Source: Klebsormidium nitens (taxonomy: Eukaryota; Streptophyta; Klebsormidiophyceae; Klebsormidiales; Klebsormidiaceae). From it: 64,000 nt of DNA. The position numbers and the translations under genes are program-made. Below the pieces are notes generated by a model that saw only the letters and a list, made by a program, of their open reading frames with translations, searched no databases and had not been told where the DNA came from. The stretch's first letter is position 1, and every line of letters begins with the position of its first letter. Positions 1 to 11,073 of this stretch are shown in pieces. The stretch covers positions 34,609-98,608 of the forward strand of contig DF237279.1 in the NCBI GenBank assembly GCA_000708835.1, written 5' to 3'.

Positions 1-1048
1 CATGCCAAGGCGGAGTATGACTTCTACCAGATAGAAACGCCTGACGGCTCCTGCGAATACCCGCCCCCTCCTATAGAGGCCCTGCAAAAGATAAGGGTCC
101 CGATCGTCGAGTACTGCGCATGGTTTGCGTTTGGCTTTCTAAGCGAGCTGATTTGGAACACGATCGTGACGGTGATAGGGTTGTTCTCTCTGGGCATGTG
201 CGTGGGGAAATGCTGCGAGGATTGTATGGAGCTCAGGGCGAAGGTCCACAAGTCTATGGGCGATGCACCGGGTATTACGCCCGCGAATCAGGGACCGGTC
301 TATGGTCAGACTCAGCCTGAACAAAACCCGTTTTCTGCGGGGGTAAAAACAGCCGCTAGTTCTGCTTGTTCTAATCTAGATGTAAATCCGGAAATTCTAG
401 CTCAGACGGAAACGTTGACATTACTTGAGGCGGGAGGACAGGATGCTCCGGGCCGCGCTGTGAAGGATGCGGGCACTCACCCGTTAGAACTAGAGGCGGA
501 ACGTGCAGGGGAGCAAGTAATCTATACAGACCTAGAGACGGAGACAGTGAATTGCAGCCCAGCACTTCTATTTGTTATAGTCGGCCTTCCCCTGGTGCTC
601 TTCTCCGCTTTCGTCACCCACAAGGGACTGGACGAAATGTTTTCGGGCAGCAAGAAGGTGCCGGTGGGCCCGGTTCTTCTCCCCGACCCCTCTCATGGCC
701 TGAATCAATTCCTGACGCAAAGCAACGCCACCCTGAACCTGACGCTGTGCGTTACGGATGCGATGTGTTTCTACGTGGCCTTTCCGGACAGCTGTCCGCA
801 GCTGGGCGACCTGTATGGCGGCCGCACTCGACCTCCGTCGCCGGAAGTCGTCTATCGGGAGCCGGGAGCTACTACGGTCCGACTACTACGCTATTGTTGC
901 AATAGCAATGTGGGCGACCGGAATTCCGGTGGTCTTCTTTGTGGCTGGAGCGTTTCTTTGTTTGATTCCAAGCGGCTGTTTCTATGCCGAGAAGAAGATC
1001 CGTGACGCGATTGAGATGCGTAGGGCGGCCGGTAAGCCGCGGGTGTAA
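1..1048 (+). CDS. Membrane protein of unknown family, copy 1; 5'-truncated by window edge, one frameshift
   Basis: The frame is open from base 1, so the start lies outside the window. It begins HAKAEYDFYQ, then has a membrane segment (EYCAWFAFGFLSELIWNT), a polar loop, a second membrane segment (LLFVIVGLPLVLFSAFVTHK) and a Cys-containing luminal or extracellular stretch (TQSNATLNLTLCVTD, FPDSCPQLGD). In the first frame it then leaves homology with copy 2 and stops at 1005. The expected third membrane segment (AMWATGIPVVFFVAGAF) and basic tail (CFYAEKKIRDAI) continue one frame over, to a stop at 1048. The shift lies between about 820 and 868; copy 1 is 4 nt longer than copy 2 in that interval. 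I recognise no named family. The shift could be a pseudogene mutation, an assembly error or unresolved splicing. Confidence 0.6.
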
Positions 1049-1660
1049 ACGAGGGGTTAACGGTGACAATTGGATGAGGTTGACGAGAATAGACAAGATT
1101 TCATTGATGGCTAAACCGACGATAAGATATTCCGCAAACGACGTCGGTACGTAAGACAAACGAGATCCTCAAAGAACAGAACGAGCCCGAATTGCGACTT
1201 CTTATAAGGTAACATAGTACGTCCCCATCAAGTCGCGCATCTGTGATACAAAGATCGCGCAAGAAGCATGTTTCATATTGACAACCTGTGGAACAACGTG
1301 GCGCTCCATCTTACTGGCCGGGTGCGATCCAACCGATCGTCTATTTTGCTGCGATATATTACTGACAGCCTAAGCTTAATGAAAACCAGTTGTCCATGTT
1401 TCTTATCAAGCACGGAGAAGAAAGACATAGATGAACTGATCGGATGCACTATTCAGTCCGCAATATAGTGTCCAATCAAGCTCTGGCTACTGATATAGAA
1501 CTGATCGAGGGGCCCATATAAAAGGCTTCAGGCTCTGCTCTCACCATAAACCTATCATCGGGCAGTGGTCAAATCATTCGAGGGATGATCCCTCGTACTA
1601 GTTGCCATGGAAATTTGATGCATGGTGACGATCACAGCAGCTAGGGGCACGAACGTCCTA
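1..1660 (+). repeat. Unit 1 of a tandem segmental duplication (pairs with about 2863-4565)
   Basis: Base 1 aligns with 2863 (catgccaagg / cacgccaagg). Similarity runs through the coding part and on into 3' non-coding DNA. Shared non-coding landmarks include 'cgacgataagat' (about 1118 / 3927), 'tcctcaa' with 'agaacgag' (about 1165 / 3970), 'gatcgaggggccc' (about 1504 / 4409) and 'aacgtcct' near 1652 / 4546. The offset grows from 2862 to about 2895 through small indels. Copying therefore involved genomic DNA with 3' flank, not a cDNA. Confidence 0.75.
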
Positions 1661-2652
1661 TCAGCCGGCCGCGCAAATGGTTATAGTGCCAGTTTGTTTC
1701 GGTGTGTACTATTTGCTTGTAATGTTCCTTACTGAGATGCTTACAAGAATGGTACGTGGGCATTTTAAGGCTTCTGCTTGAATCTCTTGCAATCTGCAAC
1801 GTGCATGCGTAGTGCACCTCAGCGCACACAATATGCCGGCCGTAGGCGTTTTGCAACCTGGCTAAAGAGGAAAACAGTATCAGAAAATACCATGCCTCGT
1901 CCTGCTTTTCAGCTCATCTGGTCTACTTTGTCCGTCCCGCCCATGTAACGTCGCGGCCAGTAGCCAGCAACCGGAACAATGTTCGCATCCAGAGATGATT
2001 ACTGGTTAACGAGCATTCATGTGTACGTCGTTCGAGTTGGGGCTGACAATGACCGGTATGTGCACTGCTTGCATTGGGGGAGCTAAATGTTTGAAGCTCG
2101 TCACAGGTAGCATGCGCCTTTCCAAATTCCAGGCGCTCCCCAACCTCCCCTACGGCTACAGCACTTAGCATGGAGCTTCGAGACTGAGGTCTGAAGCGGG
2201 AGAGTACATGATCAGATGAAGACTACAAGACTCAAGAGGAGCTGGCACCATGCGGACGTTGTTTCGGACGCTACTTAGTATAGCAGGCTGAGGAGAATTG
2301 AGTCGGATGGGCCTCCCGGTGGATGCGGACGTCCCCGTTGTATTGAGAGTCAAACGTCCCGAACCTCCGACCGCAGCTTGCACTTGGCGCGGGGCGGCCG
2401 CCAGCGAAGTCCGCGCGAACCGCGGCCGTCCGATCCATGTTGTGCCATGGCAATTTACCAGTGCGAACAAATGCAGATGCGGCAGATTTGCATCTAGGAA
2501 ACAGGTAGTAAACAGAGCAACAGCGCCTTTACATACACCTCGGTGGATGTATCGCAGGTTCTGAGTGCTAAATATCATACTATTGGGAGGGCTCAGCTCT
2601 TGTCGCGTGATAGCGGTGTCAACGTCTTTGAACTCTTTGAATTCAGCGAACG
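1049..2652. other. Intergenic: 3' flank of copy 1 and upstream region of copy 2
   Basis: No convincing gene. The first 600 bases are the 3' flank shared with copy 2. The rest, to the ATG at 2653, should hold the copy 2 promoter. Open frames here (for example on the minus strand at 2165-2845) overlap the copy 2 start and have no supporting features. Confidence 0.5.
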
Positions 2653-3838
2653 ATGGCGCGCCAAGGCAGGGGCGTAATCTCCGTACTCCTTCTGTTCGGG
2701 TTGTTTGCAACAGCATGCTGTGAAGTCTCTTCTCCGTCAAACAATGACACCCAATTGCTTCTTCCTGAGCCAACCCTCGTGAACAACTACCTCCAAAAGT
2801 GCTCAAACTGGACCAATCCTCTGCTCGGGGGACAACCCCGAGCACTCCAGGTGGTAAAGTGTCACGCCAAGGCAGGGTATGACTTCTATCAAGCGGAAAC
2901 GTCTGACAACTCTTGCGAATTCCCGCCCCCTATTGCGATAGAGACCATGCAAGACACAAAGGTACCAATTTTCGAGTACTGCGCCTGGTTCGCGTTTGGC
3001 TTCATAAGCGAGCTGATTTGGAACACAATCGCGACGGCGCTCGTCGGGGGCTTTTATGAAGGAATGTTGTGGGCCTGTTTTGACGAGTGTATGAGCTTCA
3101 GGGAGAGTGCACGAGTCAATGTGCCCGGATTCTGAAGCATCGGATGATGATGAGGGACCAATCTACGGTCAGCATTCTGAACAAACCCGGGGCGCTTATT
3201 CGGAGGATGAAACGGCGGCCAGATTTGCTTGCTCCTTGGAAGCAAGCTCGTTTGAACTCGATGGGGAACGCGCGGAAAATCAAGCTGCTCCCAAAAAGCT
3301 GGCATCAGCTTGCAAGTGGTGTTGCTTGCTAGGTTTGATTGCCATGGTCGGTCTTCCCGTTGTAGGCGCCTCTGCTTTCGTCACCTACAAGGCAATGGAA
3401 GAGATGTTCCCAGTCCCTAGCAGGGAGCTGCAGTACGTAGGCCCGGTTCAGCTCCCCGACCCCTCCGAGGGCCTCAACCATTTCCTGACGCAAAGTAACG
3501 CTGCCTTGACTCTGACCCTGTGCATTACGGACGCTATGGGCTTCTACGTGGGCTTTCCGGACAGCTGTCCGCAGCTGGGCGACCCATATGGCGGACGCGT
3601 CAGAACGCCCCCGCCGATAACCTCTAATGAGGCGAAACCACTTGCAGGAGATTACTCGTTCTTTGTGACAATGGCCATGTGGGCGACCGGAATTCCGGCT
3701 GTGTTCGTTGCCGCTTCTATGATCCTACACGGTTGTTTCTATGCGGAGAAGAAGATACGCGATGCGATCCAAAGGCGTAAGGCGGGCGCTTACAAGCTTG
3801 TGCCGATGGAGGGAGGTTTGGAGCAGCAGCCAGTGTGA
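2653..3838 (+). CDS. Membrane protein of unknown family, copy 2; internal frameshift
   Basis: The ATG at 2653 opens with a signal peptide (ISVLLLFGLFATACC, residues 8-22), then an Asn/Cys-containing ectodomain and a first membrane segment (EYCAWFAFGFISELIWNT). The frame stops at 3135 (…ARVNVPGF). Homology with copy 1 continues in the next frame from 'HESMCPDSEASDDDEGPIYG', through a second membrane segment (WCCLLGLIAMVGLPVVGASA), the conserved FPDSCPQLGD motif, a third membrane segment (MAMWATGIPAVFVAASM) and a basic tail, ending at 3838. Alignment to copy 1 localises a 2-nt deletion near 3104 (copy 1 has gcgaaggtccac, copy 2 gagagtgcac). An uninterrupted version would have a signal peptide plus three membrane segments. 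Family unknown. Confidence 0.65.
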
Positions 3839-4565
3839 GAGTGGGGTTACGAGACGATGTGTCTGTGCGTGAGGTTGACGTCGGACGAGGACTGGCACTG
3901 GTTTCTGTGGTCTGAAGGATAGAACGACGATAAGATGGTCCGCAAACGAGGCAACATAAGGCAGTGAAATCCTCAAGAGACAGAACGAGTCCGAATTACG
4001 AATTCGTAGACGGTGGAGTAGTAAGTGGCTTTTCTTCGGTGTTGTGAATCAGTTTGTAGTTGCGTGTATCAATTTCAAGTTTGCAGTTACCGGTTTTAAG
4101 AGTTTGGCGGTTTTCGAACACAAACAGACGCATGAAGCATGCCAAGCATGCTTCTTATTGAGAAAGCTGTGGTACAAAGCAGAGCTCCATCTCAATGGCC
4201 GGCCCGATCCCGGATTTCAGATTCATCGGCCTATGTTTGCTGCATTACGTTCTAATATCCTACCTGAGTTTAAACCAGTTGGCGAGGGTATGCTACTTGT
4301 CATGCACATTCAACGACGCGGCAGTACATGTGAACGTGTCGTAGTCCAAACTCGTACAGTATTATAGTATCCGATCAAGCTCAGGCAGGCTGCCAGCGGG
4401 TTAAAATTGATCGAGGGGCCCGTTTACAGGGCTGGGCGCTCAGCTGAGCTCTGTGCATTGCAAGGTTGCCATGATATAATCAGCTGTGATGCATCATTGA
4501 TTGTGATCATTGCCAGCAGCTTTAGGGGATTAGGGGCGGCTCAAACGTCCTGCAATTGTCAGCCG
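2863..4565 (+). repeat. Unit 2 of the tandem segmental duplication
   Basis: Partner of 1-1660. The better match covers the coding part and the first 150 bases of 3' flank; similarity fades after about 4565. Confidence 0.75.
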
Positions 4566-5240
4566 TGGGTGGTTATGACTAAGAATTCAGTGTACTGCCA
4601 CATGATGTACCCTGTATGAAGCAGTTGCTCAGACGCGAAGTTAGTACGCGCGGGCATTATAATAAATGGCCGGATGGCTGGCTCTCAAAAACCTTGCATA
4701 CTTGCAGATGCATGTGTTTATCGCGCCGAGTCGTACCTCTGACAGTCACTGAGTGAGGCTCAGCCTAGCGCCCGGCCATATCGGATACCAGCTAGGCCCT
4801 TTGCACGGCACGGCGTGACGTCCTACTTATTTCGTCAGTTGGCGGCCATTGATGCATCATTATTTGAAACGATGCCAATCACTTAGCCTAGTAGGCTCTA
4901 TAAGAACTCAGAGGTCTCGTATGCGCACAACAGCGCGGCCGCAATACGTTCCAGCGAATGATTTCTCCGCCTGTGAAACAGGAGACACTGATTGCGTGAT
5001 GGAACGTACTGATACCGCCTGGATTCTGGTTTGGTAGAGCTCTAAGAGCACTGTTTGAGATCTTGATACAATTCGTAATGTACGAGTGCTGCGCCTAAGG
5101 AAAGCTGTTGATCAGCTACTAGTGACAGTCTATCTACATAGGGCCGATTTCATGGCGAGCCTGTCGTGTAATCGGATAACCTGGATGAAAGCAGTCCAGT
5201 GGTGCACTTTACAACGAGGTGTCCTGCATGTGTACCGCTG
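3839..5240. other. Intergenic between membrane-protein copy 2 and the glycine C-acetyltransferase gene
   Basis: The first about 730 bases are the duplicated 3' flank. From 4600 to 5240 I see only short open frames with no recognisable protein, and no RNA gene. The right end should contain the 3' UTR of the minus-strand gene that stops at 5241. Confidence 0.5.
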
Positions 5241-8200
5241 TCAATCGATTACACCCAAAGACTTGCCAACAGCTTGAAATGCTGCGATCGCTCTGTCTAG
5301 TTGTTCTCTAGAGTGACCGGCCGAGAGCTGTACTCTGATGCGAGCGGCGCCTTTTGGCACAACCGGATAACTAAAACCTATTACGTAGATTCCCTTCTCG
5401 AGCAACTTTTCGGCCATGTCGTGGGCCAGTCGGGCGTCCCCCAACATAATGGGCACGATTGGGTGGTCGCCTTTTTGCAGCTTGAACCCCGCCGCCGCCA
5501 TCTTTTTCCGGAAGTACGCGGTGTTGTCCGCGAGTTTGTCCCGAAGTTCGGTGCTGCAGAGAGGACGGAAGGAGAATGTCACCTTAAGTCACATCCAAAG
5601 TTATATTTGCCGACTGGGCAGCGGAGAGAGGACGGGTTCTTCTGGCGCTCGAAAGCTGCTCAAACCGGTTCTGGAAAGAACGAACGACTCAGCTTTGCGC
5701 AACGCAACAGAACGCGGGACAAGTGCCTTCTGGCAAGTGCTCGGTGTAAGGATTTCTGGAGCAGCGAGAACAATTAAGAAAGCATCAAGCCGACTTGGAA
5801 AGGCGCTTTTTTTGCGCAATGCAACCTTGAAACGAAAGCGTAGAAGCGAAAGGAAGTATCGGGCGCCATCGAGTGGGCAGAGCAGCTTCTCAGTCTCCAT
5901 TTCTGAGCAGCTTAAACCGCTGGCATCCCATAATACGCAAACCAGCAGATGAGCGCACTCTGTCGACTCTGTCCCTCCCCACGAGTTCGAAACGACACAA
6001 TGAAGAACTCAATATTTCTACATTTTGTTTTGTCAAGCGCCACGAGGGAGTTCAAATTCACCGTCCGGAAACGATAACCCAAAACGGCCTTCGTGCCGCC
6101 CCCAAAGCTGCGAGTCATAAGCAGCACTCTCGAACCGCACCTGCTTATAAGAAGGTCCATCGCTGCAATGCTGGCGGCAGCCACCGACGGAGCGAGCGTG
6201 TTGGAGAATAAGTACGGCCGCGCTTTTTGACGGAGAATGTCGACAACGTCTTTCCGCCCCGTAGTGTACCCCCCGGTCGCGCCCCCGAGCGCCTTGCCGA
6301 GCGTCGAGTTGATGATATCGACCTGCGAGCAGGAAAACATGCGGATTGTTAAGACCCTGTTTTATGAAATTCCACGTCGACCGAAATGGGTGAGCGCTCA
6401 TCTACGATCCTCCGGACCAATAAGAACGGTTCAATCGGTCACGTGGTACAAAAAACACAAACCTGGTGCAAGACTTGCCAGAAAGGCAGTGTACAAAGCT
6501 GTATGCGGACCAGAGATGCGAAGCTGGTCGACGCGGAATGTAAGGACGCCCAATACCGCGTGTATGTTGCACTAACGCAAAGGTTTTGGCGACCACAGTA
6601 TCATTGCTAAAGAATAAAGACGCACTTGGTGTTTCCCACATCGAGATTTTCGAAACACAACAACGATCAGACAGGGATCGCAGTGACTTTGGCACGTTAC
6701 AGAAGACCAGACAATCGAAGGGCCGACTTCTCACTCATCGCCTAAAGCAAAGAAATGCAGATAAAAGCTCGACGAAAACTGAAAACAGGCTTGTTTTGGT
6801 GCTGCCCTTGGGGCCGCCTTTTGGCTCGTCCATTGCTTTTGTGTAGGATTAAAGTAGCACGAGGTGCGCTCAGGTGTTCGACAACGTTTCTGACACAGAT
6901 AAAGTTTCAAACGTCAAGAGCACCTCATGCCTTTGGACTGCAGCCTCGACAGCAACTCTCTGATAGAGTTGAAGCGATGGTTCAACTCGTTCATGACCGA
7001 AAGGGTCCCCTGAAGTAGTGTTCCCACAATCTGTTCCTCCATTACAAGTCGAAGCGCCGACGCACGACAACAAAGACGGCCGTGGCGAAGTTCACCTGCA
7101 TAACATTGCCTAACACGGCCTGACAAAAGCGAGAGCCAGCCGTCCTCCCCAGCACTCATCCGGTAGCGCCAAAATTTACTTCCCCTTCAAACAGACTCGA
7201 CTGAATATGAGCGCTCCTTTTCCCAGGCCCGCCGGTCAAATCTCCAGGAGCGTGAATCCAATGTACACCCACCTTGCAGCCCTCCGCAGAGTTCATCCGT
7301 CCCCCGCTCTGTCGTCCCCATGAACTGCTCCCCGTCCAAACCCACAGCATGATTTGACACCAAACGCGAAGAGCCCCGCTGAATCGCAAGGACGTCAACT
7401 AGAAATCGAGGTGCCCAATGCAGATCGTACCTTGCCCTGCACTCCGCAGTACTCATCCGTCCCCCGCCCCGTCGCCCCTAGGAACCCTGTCGCGTGGCAG
7501 TCGTCCACGAAAGTGACCGCGTCGTGCTTCTGGGCGAGGCCCACGATCTCGTCTAGTGGCGCCACGTGGCCATCCATGCTGAAGACGCCGTCGGTCGCGA
7601 TCAGCCGCACGCGCGCATTTTGTGTTTCTCGCAGGTGCGTTTCGAGGTCGGCCATGTCGACGTGTTTGTACCTGGGGAGTTTTGACAACGATTAGATTTC
7701 CCATTTGTGTTCTAGAGAGGAAGAAGTGCCTGAGTGATACCTCGAATATGCAAATCCATGTGAAACGTTTGTCGCAAGCACCTGCACGCGCGGGCCCTGA
7801 CTTTTACGCAAATGCAATTCGAAGTTGGTTGTGTCGACGTGTCTGTGTCTGGAAGATTTGAGCAACCATTGTAGATTGAAACAGAGACAGAAAAGAATCC
7901 GCTTGAAAGACTGAGAAGGGTGATTTGAGTGTCCAACAGAATCCAGCTTCTAAGGTCGCCTTTTTTGGCAAACTTTACCGTTCCTAAAGGAGGGCAGCAT
8001 GTCCGGCCTCGTCTCAGGTAGGACTTCTCTTTCCTGACGTCAACGGTTATGCCTGACACGTCGACGTCTTTAACTTGCTCTCACCTCCGTCGTTGGGCTT
8101 TACAGAGCCTGATGCCGTCGATGATGCTCGCATGGTTGAGCTCGTCGCTAATGACAGCATCCTCTGACGTCAGGATCGCCTCAAAGAGGCCCCCGTTCGC

Positions 8201-10110
8201 GTCGAAGCAGCTGGGGTACAGAACTGCAGACAATACAACCGGGTGAAAACAGTGTTGCAGCTTTCGGAACGGGGTCAAGGGGAGTTGTACTTTTGAGACA
8301 TAGGCCAGAATTGCAGTCTTTCACTGATGACGTGGCAAGGATCGGCTTGTTTAGGGGCCTTCTCGGGCAACGATTGGTCGGACGACACCAACGCAGGGGT
8401 TTTGCCCTTGAAGCTTGCCAGGTCATCGCTTCCAAAAACATTGCCGGTCTCGGGTTCCAAAAATTACCGACGGAATTTCACCCCGCCTGTTCGGATTATT
8501 ATCTTGATTCAAATGTAATCTCAATAAAGACAGTCGCATAGGTTTTTTATCAAGGAGCGGGTCACGCAGGACTGTTGAAGGGTCCTTCAGATGACTAAAC
8601 TTTGAGTCACATCAGAGACGGGCAATCTAAAACCTACAAGAAAAGTCCGAATGACTCGAGGCATTTGAGAACCCACAGGGTTACGACGTAGAAATCACGA
8701 GAACTTGAGCTGTCACGCCCCTGCTTTGGGCATCAGGATCCAGGTCCTATCCCGAACTTCGATGACGAACAATATACGTAAACTCCGTGTTGACTAGAGT
8801 GAGAGTGAGTCAAAAATCGAGCAAAGAGCTCCGCAGGTCCTCACTTGTGTCATCAGTCCCATGAAATTCCGACAACTTCGCCTCCAGTTCCTGCAGAGAC
8901 CGGCGCCAGCTATTCAGTGTCCGTTCGAGATCCGAGCATAAAGTGACGTTTTGTATGTATCTAGACCAGCGTAATCGTTTTCTGGTATGTAGACTTCATT
9001 CCTATTCCTACAGGCACCTCTGGAAGGTAGCTATGGGGCTCCCCTCGATTGGCTTCTCAATTAGCTTCTCAAGCAAAGGGGATCAGATAAGGAAGACGTG
9101 AAAGCAGCGAGATTGAAGCGACCAAATGTACCTTCTAAGAAGCAAAACGTGCAGGCGCAACGGCAGAGTCACCAGACAACGCTTCAACATCAGAGCATCT
9201 CACCAATGGCGTTTCCTAACATAGCTTTTCTTAGTGGCCAATCCTGGTGGTGTTTCCCAGTGTGGCTATCTCAAGAAGGAAACATACGTTGACACAAAGC
9301 CCTGACTGCGATAGAAAGAGAGGACTTTGTGGCCTCTGGTCCTGGAACCAACGTACCTTATGCAAGTCCTGCGTTCCACAGATGAAGCGCACAGAAGACA
9401 AGCCAAAACCGTGCGTGTCAAGCGCTTTCTTGGCGGCCGCAACTAGAGTGGGGTGGTTGCTGAGACCCAGGTAGTTGTTTGCACAGAAGTTCAGGACAGC
9501 GAAGGAACCACCGGCGACGTGTATGGACGCAGACTGGGGGGTCGTGATAACTCGCTCACCTGCGCATATCAAATTGGTTGGTAAAGCAAAAACTGATAAG
9601 AAAAAGTAAGGCAGATAACATGGAGAATACTATGGGGCAGATGGAGTTAGAAAGTGAGAGTTGCAGCTTTCCAGAAAGAGAGGAAGAGATGATATGGCAA
9701 ACTTCCAGTAAATTCCCCCTTCCTTTTCCGACTTTGGATAAAGTGCCGGTGCCGGGAATAGTGAGGCATGCATGATCGAGCTTGAGCACGTCGCCACCCC
9801 CAGCACCGAGAGGGTTACAACCCAGAGCCTAAAACTCAACATGGAGCAGCTCAAAGTTGATGGACTTTCAGCTCTCACTCTTGAAAGTCCCGCCCTTCTT
9901 CATCTCCTCCAACTGCTGCTGCAAAGCTTTGTGAAGCGCATCCTGCTTCTCTGTTGCTTGTGTATGAGTGCCCGCGTCTGACTGGTCAGGTTCAGCACCA
10001 GGCTGCACAAACCCTTCTGAGCTGGAGAGCTGCCTAACCCAGGGCACACGAAAGGCCAGCTGCAGACCCCACAAGTTGACGGGCCGCGACGCCCTGATGG
10101 CTGCTTGCAT
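5241..10110 (-). CDS. KBL: 2-amino-3-ketobutyrate CoA ligase (glycine C-acetyltransferase), mitochondrial
   Basis: Seven exons on the minus strand: 10110-9879, 9559-9357, 8890-8845, 8223-8085, 7671-7431, 6322-6141, 5553-5241. All introns are GT-AG, all phases match, and the product is 451 aa. The enzyme is PLP-dependent and cleaves 2-amino-3-ketobutyrate with CoA to glycine and acetyl-CoA in threonine breakdown. Visible family blocks are [68 protein letters not shown] (Asp and His of the cofactor site), [14 protein letters not shown] with the PLP lysine at residue 297, [11 protein letters not shown] and the C-terminal [17 protein letters not shown]. The N-terminus ([14 protein letters not shown]…VRQLSSS) is Arg/Ser-rich without acids, as in mitochondrial presequences. 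Exon 3 is only 46 nt. The gene is divergent from the glutaredoxin gene. Confidence 0.93.
7240..7400 (-). repeat. Decayed copy of the 3' end of KBL exon 5 inside the next intron
   Basis: Read on the minus strand this intronic stretch encodes [20 protein letters not shown] followed by ELCGGLQGG. It parallels the exon's [20 protein letters not shown] and GVQGK, including a donor-like 'ctgcaaggtgggtgtacattgg' beside the true 'cagggcaaggtacgatctgcattgg'. It lies immediately downstream of the real exon (7431-7671) in gene orientation. Confidence 0.6.
7790..7875 (-). repeat. Decayed copy of the 5' end of KBL exon 5 inside the preceding intron
   Basis: The stretch 'attcgaagttggttgtgtcg' followed by 'acgtgtctgtgtctgg' resembles the exon boundary 'ttcgaggtcggccatgtcg' followed by 'acgtgtttgtacctgg' near 7641-7675, and the following intron bases also resemble each other. 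With 7240-7400 it suggests past tandem duplication of the exon. Confidence 0.5.
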
Positions 10111-11073
10111 TGTTGCGACAGGTTCTGCGCCACCCAGAAAAAGAAGGCCCGCTTACCAATGGGTCTCCTGATTCTACGCTTCAAGCATCAGTTGATGCCT
10201 GTAATTAGAATAGGAGCAAAGGGCTGACATAAATTACCAAGCTCAACAGGTGGCTAAGGCTGGCGATCGAGCGCTTTCAAGTTTCCGAAGTTCGAGTGTG
10301 GTGAACCCTAATTTAGCCGGGGCCTACATTGACTGTGACAAGATCACCTGAGTCAAGGACGCAACCCGCTTTCGACGTTAAGCTACAGTTGCTCAATAGC
10401 CTGGAGGCTGGACTGCGGATACAAACGGGTTCGGTTTAGATCAAACCCTGTTTATGCTTACGTCATCAATGGGTTCGCAGTTAGCTAGTGTAATGGGATG
10501 GTCCAATGAACCAATCAAGCTTCCTTAATTTTCCACGTGGTATCCAACATGATGTTCTTGGTACGTACCACGAACGCAATGACACTTGTTCTGGCACGGT
10601 ACCTCTTTGACCGGTACGGCTTTCGAGGGAAGGCGCTGTACACACATCAATCCCGATGCACACAGAAGGTCAAACCTGAGGCTGAGCCGTGTGAGTCGTG
10701 ACTCGTGAGCTGGCTTGCATTCAACTTCGCAATTCTTTTGCCTTTCTTTTGCGTCAAGACTCAGAGGGGGCAGCTGCTGGACTCGGAGCCTTTGAGCCTT
10801 CAGTTGGGGGCAATTGGAGTCAATTGAAGCGTGAAAGGCCCAAGCAAGGAGTTGCCAATGGCGTCCTGCATCGCAAACAGGGCAGCGTCCTTCTTTACCC
10901 CCTCTGCGATCCGCGCGCCACCCCAATCGAACACCTGCAATGCAGTGCTGCTCTTCACACCCTCGTACATCTACAGCCGAGCTGTCTACTTGTCTAGGTC
11001 ACCGGTGTTGCTAAACACATACCCTGCTCATCTAGAAAAGTCTTGGCTTGGATCAAAAGCCAGCACATTTGCA
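10111..11073. other. Divergent intergenic region between KBL and the glutaredoxin gene
   Basis: About 960 bases holding both 5' UTRs and promoters. The glutaredoxin frame stays open upstream to 10831 with further in-frame ATGs (10831, 10858), so a longer N-terminus is possible. I see no clear TATA box, repeat or RNA gene. Confidence 0.45.

Noticed and set aside
2165-2845. 226-aa minus-strand frame upstream of membrane-protein copy 2
   Set aside because: It overlaps the start of the signal-peptide-bearing gene on the other strand and has no recognisable feature.
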